Below, one piece after another: positions 51,261 through 61,007 of a stretch of 64,000 nt of DNA. The DNA is from Pseudomonas gingeri (GTDB lineage Bacteria; Pseudomonadota; Gammaproteobacteria; Pseudomonadales; Pseudomonadaceae): contig NZ_JACAQA010000003.1 in the NCBI RefSeq assembly GCF_013385425.1, positions 186,001 through 250,000 of the forward strand, given 5' to 3'. A program made the translations under genes and the position numbers. The notes beneath the pieces are model-generated. The model saw only the letters and a program-made list of their open reading frames with translations, had not been told where the DNA came from and ran no database searches. How positions within the stretch are numbered: the stretch's first letter is position 1; the number at the start of each line of letters is the position of its first letter.

Positions 51261-52469
51261 TTACACCCCCTGAGGCAGCAAGGCCAGGCTGTGTCGGGCG
51301 ATGACCGCGTTCTCGTCAGTGGCAATGACCCATGCCGATACTTTGCTCTGCGCCTGGGAAAGGCAGGCAGACACGGCCTGATCGGGCTTCTCACTGCCGG
51401 CGCTTTTTCGAACTACGCCCAACCAGGCGCACCCCTCAAGAATCCCATCGCGCACCTCATGCGCGTGTTCTCCGATGCCACCGGTGAACACCAGAGCGTC
51501 AACGCCACCGAGCACCGCGGCCAGCGCGCCGATTTCCTTGACGACGCGGCGTACAAACAACGCTATGGCCTGTTTGGCGGCGTCCGAACGGCTGGCCATC
51601 AGCGTGCGCATATCGCTGGCCTCGCCGCCAGAGACACCCAGCAAGCCGCACTCGTGATACAGCAGGTGTTCGACTGCCTGCATGCTCATGCCCCGCTCAC
51701 GCAGCAGGTACAGCACGATCCCGGGATCCAGGCTTCCCGGTCGACTGCCCATGAGCAATCCGTCCAGCGTGGAGAAACCCATGGTGGTCGCGCGACTGAT
51801 CCGGTCATGCAGCGCACATAAACTGGCGCCGTTGCCGAGGTGGGCGACGATCGTCCGACCTTGTGCCGCATCGTGGTCGTAATCGGGCAAAACACCGGCA
51901 ATATACTCATAGGACAAGCCGTGGAAGCCGTAACGGCGCATGCCCGCCTCACTCAGGGCCTTGGGCAGTCCGTAAAGGGTTTCCAGTGGATCGAGGGTGT
52001 GGTGAAACGCAGTGTCGAAACAGGCCACCTGGGGCATACCGGGATACTCACGGGCCAAGTGGAGCATGGGTGCCAGGCACAACGGCTGGTGCAACGGCGC
52101 CATCGGCGTCAGCGCCTGCATCTCGCGGATCAGCGACCCATCCACCAGCGCCGCCACCTCGCGCCGCTGGCCGCCATGGACCACGCGATGGGCCGCGGCG
52201 CGGACACGCCACCGGGTATTGCTGTCGATCCAGCCCATCAGGTGGCTCAAGGTGGCAGCGTCCATGCCGTCACCGGCACTCGACCAGTGCGCCTGCCGCC
52301 CGGCCTTGAGCCGAGTGTCCTGATAACTCAGGCTGGCCTTGTGTTCGCGCACTTCGACACTGCCATGCCCCAGACAGTGGGGCGCTGACAGGCTCGCGTC
52401 ATAAAGGGAAAACTTGAGCGTCGAAGAACCCGCGTTAAACACCAACAACGCGGGGCAAGGATCATCCAT
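51261..52469 (-). CDS. ackA: Acetate kinase
   Basis: The 402-residue protein starts with the phosphate-binding motif VFNAGSSTLKFSLY and contains RYGFHGLSYEY, HLGNGASLCA and FTGGIGEHA, all standard acetate kinase segments. It converts acetyl phosphate plus ADP to acetate plus ATP. The ATG at 52469 follows AGGAGTG. It lies 29 bp after the phosphoketolase gene, so the two enzymes form a route from sugar phosphates to ATP without pyruvate oxidation. Confidence 0.95.
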   Translation of the reverse strand: MDDPCPALLVFNAGSSTLKFSLYDASLSAPHCLGHGSVEVREHKASLSYQDTRLKAGRQAHWSSAGDGMDAATLSHLMGWIDSNTRWRVRAAAHRVVHGGQRREVAALVDGSLIREMQALTPMAPLHQPLCLAPMLHLAREYPGMPQVACFDTAFHHTLDPLETLYGLPKALSEAGMRRYGFHGLSYEYIAGVLPDYDHDAAQGRTIVAHLGNGASLCALHDRISRATTMGFSTLDGLLMGSRPGSLDPGIVLYLLRERGMSMQAVEHLLYHECGLLGVSGGEASDMRTLMASRSDAAKQAIALFVRRVVKEIGALAAVLGGVDALVFTGGIGEHAHEVRDGILEGCAWLGVVRKSAGSEKPDQAVSACLSQAQSKVSAWVIATDENAVIARHSLALLPQGV

Positions 52470-52498
52470 CGTGGTGCACTCCTGTTTTGCCGCAGCCG

Positions 52499-54895
52499 TT
52501 ACTGGCCTGGGCCGTCCGCTCCGTTTTCGGAGGCCGGCGTCCATTGCCATTGCGCCACTTCCGGCAAGTCCTGGCCATGTTCGATCAGGTACAGGGCATG
52601 CCTTTCCCGGGAGGCCCAATAACGTGCACGCGCGGTCTCGACCTGCGGCTGCAGGCGTGGGACACGTTCAATCACATCCAGGGCCAGTTGGTAACGATCC
52701 AGCTGGTTGATCACCGTCAGGTCAAAGGGCGTCGTGGTGGCCCCCTCCTCCTTGAACCCCCGGACATGAAAACGCTCCTGCTGTCCGCGACCGTGCAAAA
52801 GCCGGTGGATCAGCGATGGATAGCCGTGGAAGGCAAAGATAACCGGTATATCGCGGGGAAAAAGTTCCTCGAAAGCGCCCTCCGATAAACCGTGGGGGTG
52901 CTCGCTATCGGGTTGGATCACCATCAGGTCGACCACATTGACAACCCTGACCTTCAGATCCGCTACGTAATCGCGCAACAAGGTCACCGCCGCCAGGGTT
53001 TCCAGGGTCGGCACATCACCGGCGCAGGCCATCACCACATCCGGGACCTCATCGTCATGACTGGCCCACGCCCAGCGACCAATGCCACGCAGGCAATGGC
53101 TGATGGCCGATTCGATATCCAGCCACTGTCGGGCCGGCTGTTTACCCGCGACAATGACATTGATGTAGTTGCGACTGCGCAGGCAGTGATCCGTCACCGA
53201 CAACAGGCAGTTGGCATCGGGTGGCAGGTAAATGCGCACCACCTCGGCTTTCTTGTTGGCCACCAGATCGATAAATCCCGGGTCCTGGTGGGAAAAACCA
53301 TTATGGTCTTGCTGCCAGACATGGGAAGACAGCAACAGGTTGAGCGAGGCAATGGGTTTGCGCCAGGGCACACTGGCGGCGGTTTTCAACCATTTGGCGT
53401 GCTGATTGACCATCGAACCGACGATGTGAATGAACGCTTCGTAGCAGGAAAACAGCCCATGACGCCCGGTGAGCAGGTAACCCTCCAGCCAACCTTCGCA
53501 GACATGTTCACTGAGTATTTCCATGACACGCCCATCGGCGGCCAGATGATTGTCTCCCGGCTCCAGGTCCGCCATCCAGGTCTTGCCACTGACCTCATAG
53601 ACCGCGTCGAGCCGGTTGGAAGCTGTTTCATCCGGGCCAAACAGCCGGAAGTTCGCAGACGCCAGGTTGCTTCTCATGACCTCTTTCAAAAACACGCCCA
53701 GCACACGTGTCGGTTCCGCCTGTAGGGCCCCGGGGCTTGGCAGTTTGACCGCATATTCCGAAAAACGCGGGATTTCCAGGGAGCGCAGCAGCAACCCACC
53801 GTTGGCATGGGGATTGGCGCTCATGCGCTGGTGTCCGCCCGGTGCCAGTTCGGCAATGTGGGGCAGCAAGGCGCCGCCGGCGCTGAACAGCTCCTCCGGG
53901 CGGTAACTCTTGAGCCATTCCTGAAGTTGCATCAAATGCCTGGGTTGCTGCAGGTCCGCCAGCGGTACCTGGTGGGCACGCCAGGTCCCTTCCACAGGCA
54001 AGCCGTCGACGAACTTGGGGCCGGTCCAGCCTTTGGGCGTGCGTAGTACCAGCATCGGCCAGAGCGGACGCTCCGGCACCGACTGCCTGGGCTGCCGACG
54101 CGCAGTACGCTGAATTTCGCGCAGCTCCGATAAAATGGTGTCCAGGGTTTTAGCCAGGGCCTGATGCACCGTCTCGGGATCATCGCCTTCGACAAAGTAA
54201 GGCTCATAGCCATAGCCATACATCAAGGCGCTGAGCTCTTCCTCGCTGATGCGCGAGAGCAGCGTAGGGTTGGCAATCTTGTAGCCATTGAGGTGCAAAA
54301 TCGGCAGCACGGCGCCGTCACGCCGCGGGTCGAGAAACTTGTTCGAATGCCAGCTGGCCGCCAGTGCACCGGTTTCGGCCTCGCCATCGCCAATCACACA
54401 GGCGACGATCAGATCGGGATTATCAAAGGCCGCACCATAGGCGTGCGCCAGGGAATAGCCCAACTCCCCGCCTTCATTGATGGACCCGGGCACCTGCGCC
54501 GACACATGACTGGAGATACCATAAGGCCAGGAAAACTGTCGAAACAGCTGCAGCAATCCGTCGGCGTTTTGTTCCACCCGCGGGTTGAGTTCGGTGTAGG
54601 TCCCTTCCAGATACGCCTGCGCCATGATGGCCGGCGCGCCGTGCCCCGGGCCGGTGACAAAGAGCAGGTTCAGGTCATGGGTCTTGATCAGGTGGTTGAG
54701 GTGCACGTAGATCAGATTCAAGCCAGGACTGGTTCCCCAGTGCCCCAGTAACCGAGGTTTTACATCGGTCAGTGCCAGGGGCCTGCGCAACAGCGGATTG
54801 TCCTTGAGGTAGATCTGCCCAACGGCCAGATAGTTGGAAGCCCGCCAGTAGGCATCGAGCCCTTCCAATTGATCCTTGTTCAGAAAGTCACTCAT
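52499..54895 (-). CDS. xfp: Phosphoketolase (xylulose-5-P / fructose-6-P)
   Basis: The 798-residue thiamine diphosphate enzyme has family segments [46 protein letters not shown] and FSHQDPGF. It cleaves xylulose-5-phosphate (and/or fructose-6-phosphate) with phosphate to acetyl phosphate and an aldose phosphate. Acetate kinase follows. A perfect ANR/FNR box lies about 65 bp before the start, indicating induction at low oxygen. Confidence 0.95.
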   Translation of the reverse strand: MSDFLNKDQLEGLDAYWRASNYLAVGQIYLKDNPLLRRPLALTDVKPRLLGHWGTSPGLNLIYVHLNHLIKTHDLNLLFVTGPGHGAPAIMAQAYLEGTYTELNPRVEQNADGLLQLFRQFSWPYGISSHVSAQVPGSINEGGELGYSLAHAYGAAFDNPDLIVACVIGDGEAETGALAASWHSNKFLDPRRDGAVLPILHLNGYKIANPTLLSRISEEELSALMYGYGYEPYFVEGDDPETVHQALAKTLDTILSELREIQRTARRQPRQSVPERPLWPMLVLRTPKGWTGPKFVDGLPVEGTWRAHQVPLADLQQPRHLMQLQEWLKSYRPEELFSAGGALLPHIAELAPGGHQRMSANPHANGGLLLRSLEIPRFSEYAVKLPSPGALQAEPTRVLGVFLKEVMRSNLASANFRLFGPDETASNRLDAVYEVSGKTWMADLEPGDNHLAADGRVMEILSEHVCEGWLEGYLLTGRHGLFSCYEAFIHIVGSMVNQHAKWLKTAASVPWRKPIASLNLLLSSHVWQQDHNGFSHQDPGFIDLVANKKAEVVRIYLPPDANCLLSVTDHCLRSRNYINVIVAGKQPARQWLDIESAISHCLRGIGRWAWASHDDEVPDVVMACAGDVPTLETLAAVTLLRDYVADLKVRVVNVVDLMVIQPDSEHPHGLSEGAFEELFPRDIPVIFAFHGYPSLIHRLLHGRGQQERFHVRGFKEEGATTTPFDLTVINQLDRYQLALDVIERVPRLQPQVETARARYWASRERHALYLIEHGQDLPEVAQWQWTPASENGADGPGQ

Positions 54896-54955
54896 GAAGA
54901 ACTCCGATGGGTGCGAACACGAGCGTTTACTATCGGAGTCGGAGCACTTTGCTGC

Positions 54956-54969
54956 TTGATCTACATCAA
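54956..54969 (-). promoter_or_regulatory. Perfect ANR/FNR box upstream of xfp
   Basis: TTGAT-CTAC-ATCAA is an exact match to the FNR/ANR/DNR consensus TTGAT-N4-ATCAA. It is centred 67 bp upstream of the phosphoketolase ATG, in the 95-bp gap between xfp and the universal stress gene, a position suitable for activation. Confidence 0.85.
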
Positions 54970-54990
54970 GCCAGTTGGTTTCCCCGGCCT

Positions 54991-55977
54991 TTACCGAGCC
55001 ATCAACTCCGGTTGCAATTGATGGGACACGCCATCGGCCTGCGCGCCCTCTTGCGTCTGCGCATACGCATTACAGGACGCGGGAGGCAGTTTGAGTGCAA
55101 GCACATTGCAGACGGGATTATCGAGAATCCCTTCCGCGGTGCTCCCGATCGTCGAACTGAGAAGATGGTGATTGGCAGAGCCAATGATCAGGAGATCATA
55201 AGTATTACGCTGGATATAGCTACGAATGACGTTGGCCGGTGCTCCCACCAGGAAATGCCGATGTTCCTTGGCGAACCCATGTTCAGTCGCCAATGCATCG
55301 AATACGTTCCTGCGGGCCTCATAACTCGGCAACTCAGCACTTGAGAGGGCTGCTGCAATGCTCTTGCAGCCTACGGAATCGCAGTGGTAGACCGTAATCA
55401 GATGCAACGACGCATGACAGGCATCCGCCAATTGCCGGGCCATGCTGATGATCTGGTCATTTTCAGTCGCGCGCGCCTCGCCCTCCAGTTCAATGTCCAC
55501 TGCCACCAGGATCTTGCGCAGACGAGGGGCTGGTGCTTGCTTGATATAGAGTACCGAGGTCTGGCTGGCACACAACAGGTCCCAATCGAGCGACGACAAC
55601 ACCAGACGTTTTAGATGAGCTTCCTCATGCAAGTCTTTGATAATCAAGTCAGTCTTCAGGTTCTGCGCGTAGGCTGCCAGCTCAAAAGCGGATGGTTTTC
55701 CCCAAATAACCTCGTACTGCACTTCAACTCCCTTTTCACGCAACAAGACCGCTTCGCTGTTCAGCCACTGCCGATAAACATCCATCATGCCGTTGCGGGC
55801 GTTGTCCAGATTGACCGAATGGCCGTGCCCGACCACATCGAGTGCCGCTGCATGGACGAAAGCAACCAGATGCAACGCCGAATTGAGTGTCTGCGCCAAT
55901 CCCCCCGCATATTCCAACGCAGGGGTGTGCACCGGTTGGGAAGGTGCAATAAGCAGTAGACGCAATGATCGGATCAT
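54991..55977 (-). CDS. Universal stress protein, two UspA domains
   Basis: The 328-residue protein has two UspA domains in tandem (residues about 1-148 and 152-300). The second ends with the nucleotide-binding-type motif [23 protein letters not shown], divided by its loop; the first has lost the Gly-rich part. Such tandem proteins resemble UspE-type and are common in anaerobic/stress regulons of Pseudomonas. It lies directly upstream of the phosphoketolase gene on the same strand. Confidence 0.88.
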   Translation of the reverse strand: MIRSLRLLLIAPSQPVHTPALEYAGGLAQTLNSALHLVAFVHAAALDVVGHGHSVNLDNARNGMMDVYRQWLNSEAVLLREKGVEVQYEVIWGKPSAFELAAYAQNLKTDLIIKDLHEEAHLKRLVLSSLDWDLLCASQTSVLYIKQAPAPRLRKILVAVDIELEGEARATENDQIISMARQLADACHASLHLITVYHCDSVGCKSIAAALSSAELPSYEARRNVFDALATEHGFAKEHRHFLVGAPANVIRSYIQRNTYDLLIIGSANHHLLSSTIGSTAEGILDNPVCNVLALKLPPASCNAYAQTQEGAQADGVSHQLQPELMAR

Positions 55978-56077
55978 GACTCACCTCGGCATTTGGCAGT
56001 CCCGCCGTTGATTGACCCATGTACGCCCGTTCTGCTCATGGTCTGTTTCCATAGTGGACCCAAAGCAGCAGGCGAAT

Positions 56078-56091
56078 TTGATCTCCCTCAA
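56078..56091 (-). promoter_or_regulatory. ANR-like box upstream of the universal stress gene
   Basis: On the + strand TTGAT-CTCC-CTCAA, and on the - strand TTGAG-GGAG-ATCAA, match the ANR/FNR consensus at 9 of 10 positions. It is centred about 107 bp upstream of the universal stress gene start and could also act on the divergent hydrolase gene. Confidence 0.5.
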
Positions 56092-56274
56092 CAAGCACGC
56101 TGTTGTAGCGCGCCGTCCGCGGCAGAATCCGTCGTGTATCACCGTGTATCTCAAGCCGGTTCGATACAAGCATTTACACCCACAGGGCAATCTTGAAACA
56201 GGCCAGATACGTCTCCGCGTTCAAATAAGAGTCAGCCAGAACACCTGACCCTTCGTTTGAAAGGACACCGGAAC

Positions 56275-57351
56275 ATGAAGACAACCCTGTTGAAACACCC
56301 CGTTGATAAAAAACGCCGCCTGCTTGGCTCGTCCGTCCTCGCATTCACGCTGATGCAGTTCGGTGCGCTTGGTGTCGCCCACGCGCAAGCCAGCAACGCA
56401 GCAGCCCCGGCAACGGTGAATACTGGCGGCACCAGCGGTGCGGCCCAGTCCACCCCGTTCGGCCTGCTCAAGCATATCGATGCCGGTTTGCTGGATGTGG
56501 CCTACGCCGAAACAGGCCCGGCCGATGGTCCTGTGGTCATTCTCCTGCACGGCTGGCCCTACGACATTCACAGCTATGACGCAGTAGCACCGTTACTGGC
56601 GGCAAAGGGTTACCGGGTACTCATGCCCTACGCACGGGGCTACGGCGATACGCACTTTCTTTCCGCCAACACCGTGCGCAACGGCCAACCCGCCGCGCTG
56701 GCCAGCGATGTTATCGACTTCATGGACGCACTGAAGATCAAGCAGGCGGTGCTCGGTGGCTACGATTGGGGCGCGCGCTCGGCGGATATCGTCTCGGCAC
56801 TCTGGCCGCAACGGGTCAAGGCGCTGGTCTCGGTCAGCGGTTATCTGATCGGCAACCAGGAAGCCGGCAAGACCCCATTGCCGCCCAAGGCCGAGTTGCA
56901 ATGGTGGTACCAGTACTACTTCGCCACCGAACGGGGCCGTGCCGGCTACGAAAAGAACACCCACGACTTTGCCAGGCTGATCTGGCAGACGGCCTCGCCG
57001 AAATGGGCCTTCGACGACGCCACCTTCAATCGCAGCGCTGCTGCCCTGGACAACCCCGACCAGGTTGCCATTACGGTCTTCAACTACCGCTGGCGCCTGG
57101 GACTGGTCCAGGGGGAAACGAAATACGATCCTCTGGAACAGAAGTTGGCCAAGGCCCCGTCCATCGGAGTGCCGACCATCACCCTTGAGGGCGACGCCAA
57201 CGGCGCACCGCATCCCGCCGCCGAGGACTATGCCAAGCGTTTCACCGGCAAATATGAGTACCGGCTTATCCAGGGCGGCATCGGCCACAACCTGCCGCAG
57301 GAGGATCCGCAGGCCTTTGCCAAGGCCATTATCGACGCCGATCATCTTTGA
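56275..57351 (+). CDS. Secreted alpha/beta hydrolase (epoxide hydrolase type)
   Basis: The 358-residue protein has a long signal peptide ending HAQA (residue 39) and an epoxide hydrolase/haloalkane dehalogenase-like fold: oxyanion motif HGWPYD, nucleophile Asp in GGYDWGA, and a late IGHNLPQE giving the catalytic His. An Asp nucleophile suggests hydrolysis of epoxides or C-halogen bonds. It is expressed divergently from the stress-protein gene. The substrate is unknown. Confidence 0.85.
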   Translation: MKTTLLKHPVDKKRRLLGSSVLAFTLMQFGALGVAHAQASNAAAPATVNTGGTSGAAQSTPFGLLKHIDAGLLDVAYAETGPADGPVVILLHGWPYDIHSYDAVAPLLAAKGYRVLMPYARGYGDTHFLSANTVRNGQPAALASDVIDFMDALKIKQAVLGGYDWGARSADIVSALWPQRVKALVSVSGYLIGNQEAGKTPLPPKAELQWWYQYYFATERGRAGYEKNTHDFARLIWQTASPKWAFDDATFNRSAAALDNPDQVAITVFNYRWRLGLVQGETKYDPLEQKLAKAPSIGVPTITLEGDANGAPHPAAEDYAKRFTGKYEYRLIQGGIGHNLPQEDPQAFAKAIIDADHL

Positions 57352-57398
57352 TAGCCATTTGAAGGGACGTCGCCCTTGGGTTTGGTGTTCAAACCCCG

Positions 57399-58064
57399 TC
57401 AAAGGGTGACTAACTCCATCTGCAAATACTTCTCGAACCACTCGCCAGCGAGCCTGGCGACCTCCCCAAGGGTGCCGGCCTCTTCAAAAAGATGCGTAGC
57501 CCCCGCCACGACCTCCAGCCGCTGCTCACAGCGCAGGACATGACTGCTTTGGAAGTTCAGGCCAAATACCAAGGGGTCCTGTGCGCCGACGATCTGCAAG
57601 GTCGGTGCCTTCACCCGTGGCAGCACCACTGTTGCCAGGTCGGTCCGCCCTCCCCGACTGACCACCGCGTGCACTCTGTCCGGGCGCTCAGCCGCCGCCA
57701 ACAGCGCCGCGGCGGCGCCCGTACTGGCGCCAAACAGACCGATCCGTAACGAATGCAACTCCACATCCTGGCCGATCCAGTCGATCACCTCTACCAACCG
57801 GCTGCCCAGCAGGGTGATATCGAAACGCAACTCGCGGGTCAGGTTGTCCAGGCGTTGCTCGGTCTCCGTGAGCAGGTCGAACAGCAACGTTCCCAGTCCC
57901 TCCCTGGCAAGGGCTTGGGCAACGTGCCGATTACCCGGGCTGGTACGGCCGCTGCCACTGCCGTGAACGAAGATCACCAGCCCCTTTGCATTCATCGGCA
58001 GGAACAAGTCGGCTGACAACTCGACATCCATCAGGTCCAGCGTTCGAGATTGAGGCTCAAGCAT
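57399..58064 (-). CDS. Dienelactone hydrolase family protein
   Basis: The 221-residue cytoplasmic hydrolase has the oxyanion segment VHGSGSGR, nucleophile Ser in GASTGAAAAL, acid Asp in GAQDPL and base His in GATHLFEE. This short form is common next to stress and anaerobic genes in Pseudomonas. The ATG at 58064 follows GGGAG. A near-consensus ANR box lies 170-185 bp upstream. It is convergent with the secreted hydrolase gene. Confidence 0.85.
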   Translation of the reverse strand: MLEPQSRTLDLMDVELSADLFLPMNAKGLVIFVHGSGSGRTSPGNRHVAQALAREGLGTLLFDLLTETEQRLDNLTRELRFDITLLGSRLVEVIDWIGQDVELHSLRIGLFGASTGAAAALLAAAERPDRVHAVVSRGGRTDLATVVLPRVKAPTLQIVGAQDPLVFGLNFQSSHVLRCEQRLEVVAGATHLFEEAGTLGEVARLAGEWFEKYLQMELVTL

Positions 58065-58235
58065 CGGAGTGCTCCCGGTTCGTATCCAAGAGGTTCCTTT
58101 TCCGGAATAGCGGTCGTGGTCGTCCAGGTCAACAGCAGGATGCTGAGGACGTTGAGGTGGACTATCAGGGTGTTCCCCTGGTTGGATCTGCAACAATGGC
58201 GCCCTTGCAGCTTCCATGAAATGACAATCGCAATG

Positions 58236-58249
58236 TTGACCTGGATCAA
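58236..58249 (-). promoter_or_regulatory. ANR-like box upstream of the dienelactone hydrolase gene
   Basis: TTGAC-CTGG-ATCAA (+ strand) matches the TTGAT-N4-ATCAA consensus at 9 of 10 positions. It lies in the 295-bp gap before the fbp genes, about 180 bp upstream of the hydrolase ATG. Confidence 0.55.
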
Positions 58250-58359
58250 CAAAGGTACGACCTCGTGCAGCCTTCATGAGATAGCTGGGGTGGGCGCTTC
58301 AACAGATTCAGCGGATGGCTTGATTCCGGCCTGGTATCGGCTGGTTTGCTTGACCCATA

Positions 58360-59418
58360 TCAATCACGGAAAACTTCATAGGCCAGTACCTCCCCCTCCA
58401 CGCTGATGGCCACCTCATCACCCGGCCGCGGGCATAAATGGCCGGGCACGCGCGCAATCAGCGTGGTCGATAGGCCCGTACCATCCGACAGCCCCAGGTG
58501 CACACAGGCATCATGCCCGTAGTAGTCCACTTTCAGCACCCTGCCCCGCGCCTGGACAACGCCGGTTTCCACGGCTGAAAGCCTGATCTGCTCCGGCCGC
58601 AGCAACACCTGTACCGGCCCGTCGGGCATGGCCGCCATCAGGCGCAAAGGTCCCAGGGCACACACCACGCGGGCGCCGTCGACAATCCCCGGCAACAACA
58701 TTGCATCGCCAACAAAGCGCGCAAGCTCGGGACTGACCGGCATCCGGTACAACTGCTCAGGGCTCGCCACCTGTACCAGTTCACCCTTCCATAACACCGC
58801 GACTTCGCTGCCCATGGACAACGCTTCGGACTGATCGTGGGTGACCAGCAACGCAGTGGCGCCGGCCGCCGACAAGGCCTGCGCTACCGCCTGCCGGGTT
58901 TCCACCCGCAGCGCGGCATCCAGCGAGGAAAACGGCTCGTCGAGCAGGACCAGGGCCGGCGCCGGTGCCAGCGCCCGTGCCAGCGCTACCCGTTGCTGCT
59001 GTCCGCCGGACAACGAATGCGGTGAACGATTGGCAAAATCGCCGGGCAAGCCCACCAGTTCGAGCAACTCGGCGACGCGGTGGTGGGCTTTTCGCAGTTG
59101 CCGCGGCAGGCCGAAGACGATGTTTTCGGCCACCGACAGATGCGGAAACAGCGCGCCTTCCTGCGGCACATAACCGATATGACGCTTCTCCGACGGCACA
59201 TAGACGCCGGGACCGCTGACCCGCTGGCCATTGATCTGAATCGTCCCCGCGTCACCGCGCTCGAAGCCACAGAGCAGCCGCAACAACGTGGTCTTGCCAC
59301 TGCCGGACGGTCCAAGAATCGCCACCAGGCTGCCGGACGACACCGACAGATCGACGCCACGCAATACCGGGGTGTTGCCAAACGTCTTGCGCAGGCCGCG
59401 AATTTCTACATCAGCCAT
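58360..59418 (-). CDS. fbpC: Ferric iron ABC transporter ATPase (FbpC type)
   Basis: The 352-residue ATPase has Walker A GPSGSGKTT (residues 36-44), signature LSGGQQQRVALARAL, Walker B ALVLLDEPFSSLD, and a C-terminal TOBE-type regulatory domain after residue about 240. It groups with ferric-iron importers (FbpC/AfuC) by its neighbours. It lies 8 bp after the permease gene. Confidence 0.92.
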   Translation of the reverse strand: MADVEIRGLRKTFGNTPVLRGVDLSVSSGSLVAILGPSGSGKTTLLRLLCGFERGDAGTIQINGQRVSGPGVYVPSEKRHIGYVPQEGALFPHLSVAENIVFGLPRQLRKAHHRVAELLELVGLPGDFANRSPHSLSGGQQQRVALARALAPAPALVLLDEPFSSLDAALRVETRQAVAQALSAAGATALLVTHDQSEALSMGSEVAVLWKGELVQVASPEQLYRMPVSPELARFVGDAMLLPGIVDGARVVCALGPLRLMAAMPDGPVQVLLRPEQIRLSAVETGVVQARGRVLKVDYYGHDACVHLGLSDGTGLSTTLIARVPGHLCPRPGDEVAISVEGEVLAYEVFRD

Positions 59419-59426
59419 GTCGATCC

Positions 59427-61007
59427 CTATGATTGGAAGCTACCCAGCACCGCCGATTTGCCGAACAGCGACATCAGCAGCCAGGTGGAAAACAGTGAAA
59501 TACCGACCAGCATGGCGGCATACGGCGCGGCAGCGGCAAAGGCCATCGCCGAGGTATCGACCCAGACCTGGGTGGCGAGCGTGTGGGTACCGATGGGTGA
59601 CAACAACAAGGTGGCGGTCAGCTCCGTGACGATGGTGATAAACACCATCGAAGCGGCGGCACCGATACCGGGGCCGGCCAGCGGCAGAATCACCCGCCAT
59701 GCCGTTTGCCACCACCGCAGGCCCAACGAGCGGGCCGTGTCTTCAAGACGGGGTTCGATCTGCACCAGCGTGGCGTGTACACCGACCAGTGCCAGCGGCA
59801 GGAACAGGATCGAATACGTCAGGACCAACAACGCCGCACTCTGGTAAAGCGGTTGGATAAAGCGGATCGAGATCGAAATCACCGCCAGGGCGATGACGAT
59901 ACCCGGCACGCCCTGCCCCAGATACGCAATACGCTCCAGCAAGGTGCTGATACGACTTGGAAAGCGCGCCAACAAAAAGCCCAGGGGCAACGCGAGCAAG
60001 GTGGTGAGCAGCGCCCCGGCCAGGCCAAGGCCCAAGGAGGCACAGGTCGTGCTGGTCAATTGCCCCAGCGAGAACTCGGAGGGCGTCACGGCGGCCTCGC
60101 TGTGCTGCAGCAACCAGTAGCCGATCATGCCCAGGGGAACGCCCAGGGTGGTCACGGTCAAACCGGCAAACCCGGCCCATACCAGCCATTTCGCCCGGCC
60201 CAGTTCGTAGCGGGTGGCCGATCGGCGTGTGCCACGGTCGAGCCGGTCATAACGCGTGAGGCCGCGCACCTTGAACTCCGCCACCAGGCAGATCAGGCAC
60301 AGCAGTACCAGCACGCAGGCCAGCAAGGCCGCACCGGCACCGTCGAAGCTGGCACGATATTCGGCATAGATCTCGGTGGTAAAGGTCCGGAAACGCAACA
60401 GTGCGAACGCGCCAAACTCGGACAGTACGCTGAGGGCGACCAGCAGTACCCCGCCCAGCAACGCCGGTTTGAGCTGCGGCAGCACCACGCGAAAGAAGCA
60501 GCGCCACGGCCCGAGCCCGAGGGAACGGGCGGTTTCCTCCAACGCCGGGTCCATGCCCCTGAGCGCAGCGGAAACCGGCAGGTAAACCAGTGGAAAGTAG
60601 GCGGTGGTGACCACCAGCAAGGCACCGGAGAAATCCTGCAACGACAGGCTCAGGGAAACCCATGCATAGCTGGTGATAAAGGGCGGCATGGCCAGCGGCA
60701 CCGCCGCGAGCACCGCCCAGACACCTCGTCCCGGAAGATAGGTGCGTTCGACGAACCAGGCCACCGCCGTACCGATCAAGGCCGAGGCGAACGTCGCCGC
60801 CAGGACAATCAACAAGGTATTGACCGCCAGCTCGCCGACAATGGGCCGGAACAGTAATTCGACCGCGTCATCGTAGCTGAAGCTCGCCGCCTGCTTCAGG
60901 GTGAAGGCCAGCGGCGCCAGCACCAGCAGCGCCACGACGACACAGACAAACAAAAGTCCGAACGGCGTACGCCGTTCGGACTTGACCGCAATGGTCGCAT
61001 TGGCCAT
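59427..61007 (-). CDS. fbpB: Ferric iron ABC transporter permease (FbpB type)
   Basis: The 526-residue permease has two homologous halves of about six membrane helices each. Each half carries an EAA-type loop: EETARSLGLGPWRCFFRVVLP in the first (written here across its loop) and EDTARSLGLRWWQTAWRVILP in the second. These loops contact the ATPase. Fused double permeases of this size are typical of the FbpABC iron system. It starts directly after the fbpA stop. Confidence 0.93.
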   Translation of the reverse strand: MANATIAVKSERRTPFGLLFVCVVVALLVLAPLAFTLKQAASFSYDDAVELLFRPIVGELAVNTLLIVLAATFASALIGTAVAWFVERTYLPGRGVWAVLAAVPLAMPPFITSYAWVSLSLSLQDFSGALLVVTTAYFPLVYLPVSAALRGMDPALEETARSLGLGPWRCFFRVVLPQLKPALLGGVLLVALSVLSEFGAFALLRFRTFTTEIYAEYRASFDGAGAALLACVLVLLCLICLVAEFKVRGLTRYDRLDRGTRRSATRYELGRAKWLVWAGFAGLTVTTLGVPLGMIGYWLLQHSEAAVTPSEFSLGQLTSTTCASLGLGLAGALLTTLLALPLGFLLARFPSRISTLLERIAYLGQGVPGIVIALAVISISIRFIQPLYQSAALLVLTYSILFLPLALVGVHATLVQIEPRLEDTARSLGLRWWQTAWRVILPLAGPGIGAAASMVFITIVTELTATLLLSPIGTHTLATQVWVDTSAMAFAAAAPYAAMLVGISLFSTWLLMSLFGKSAVLGSFQS

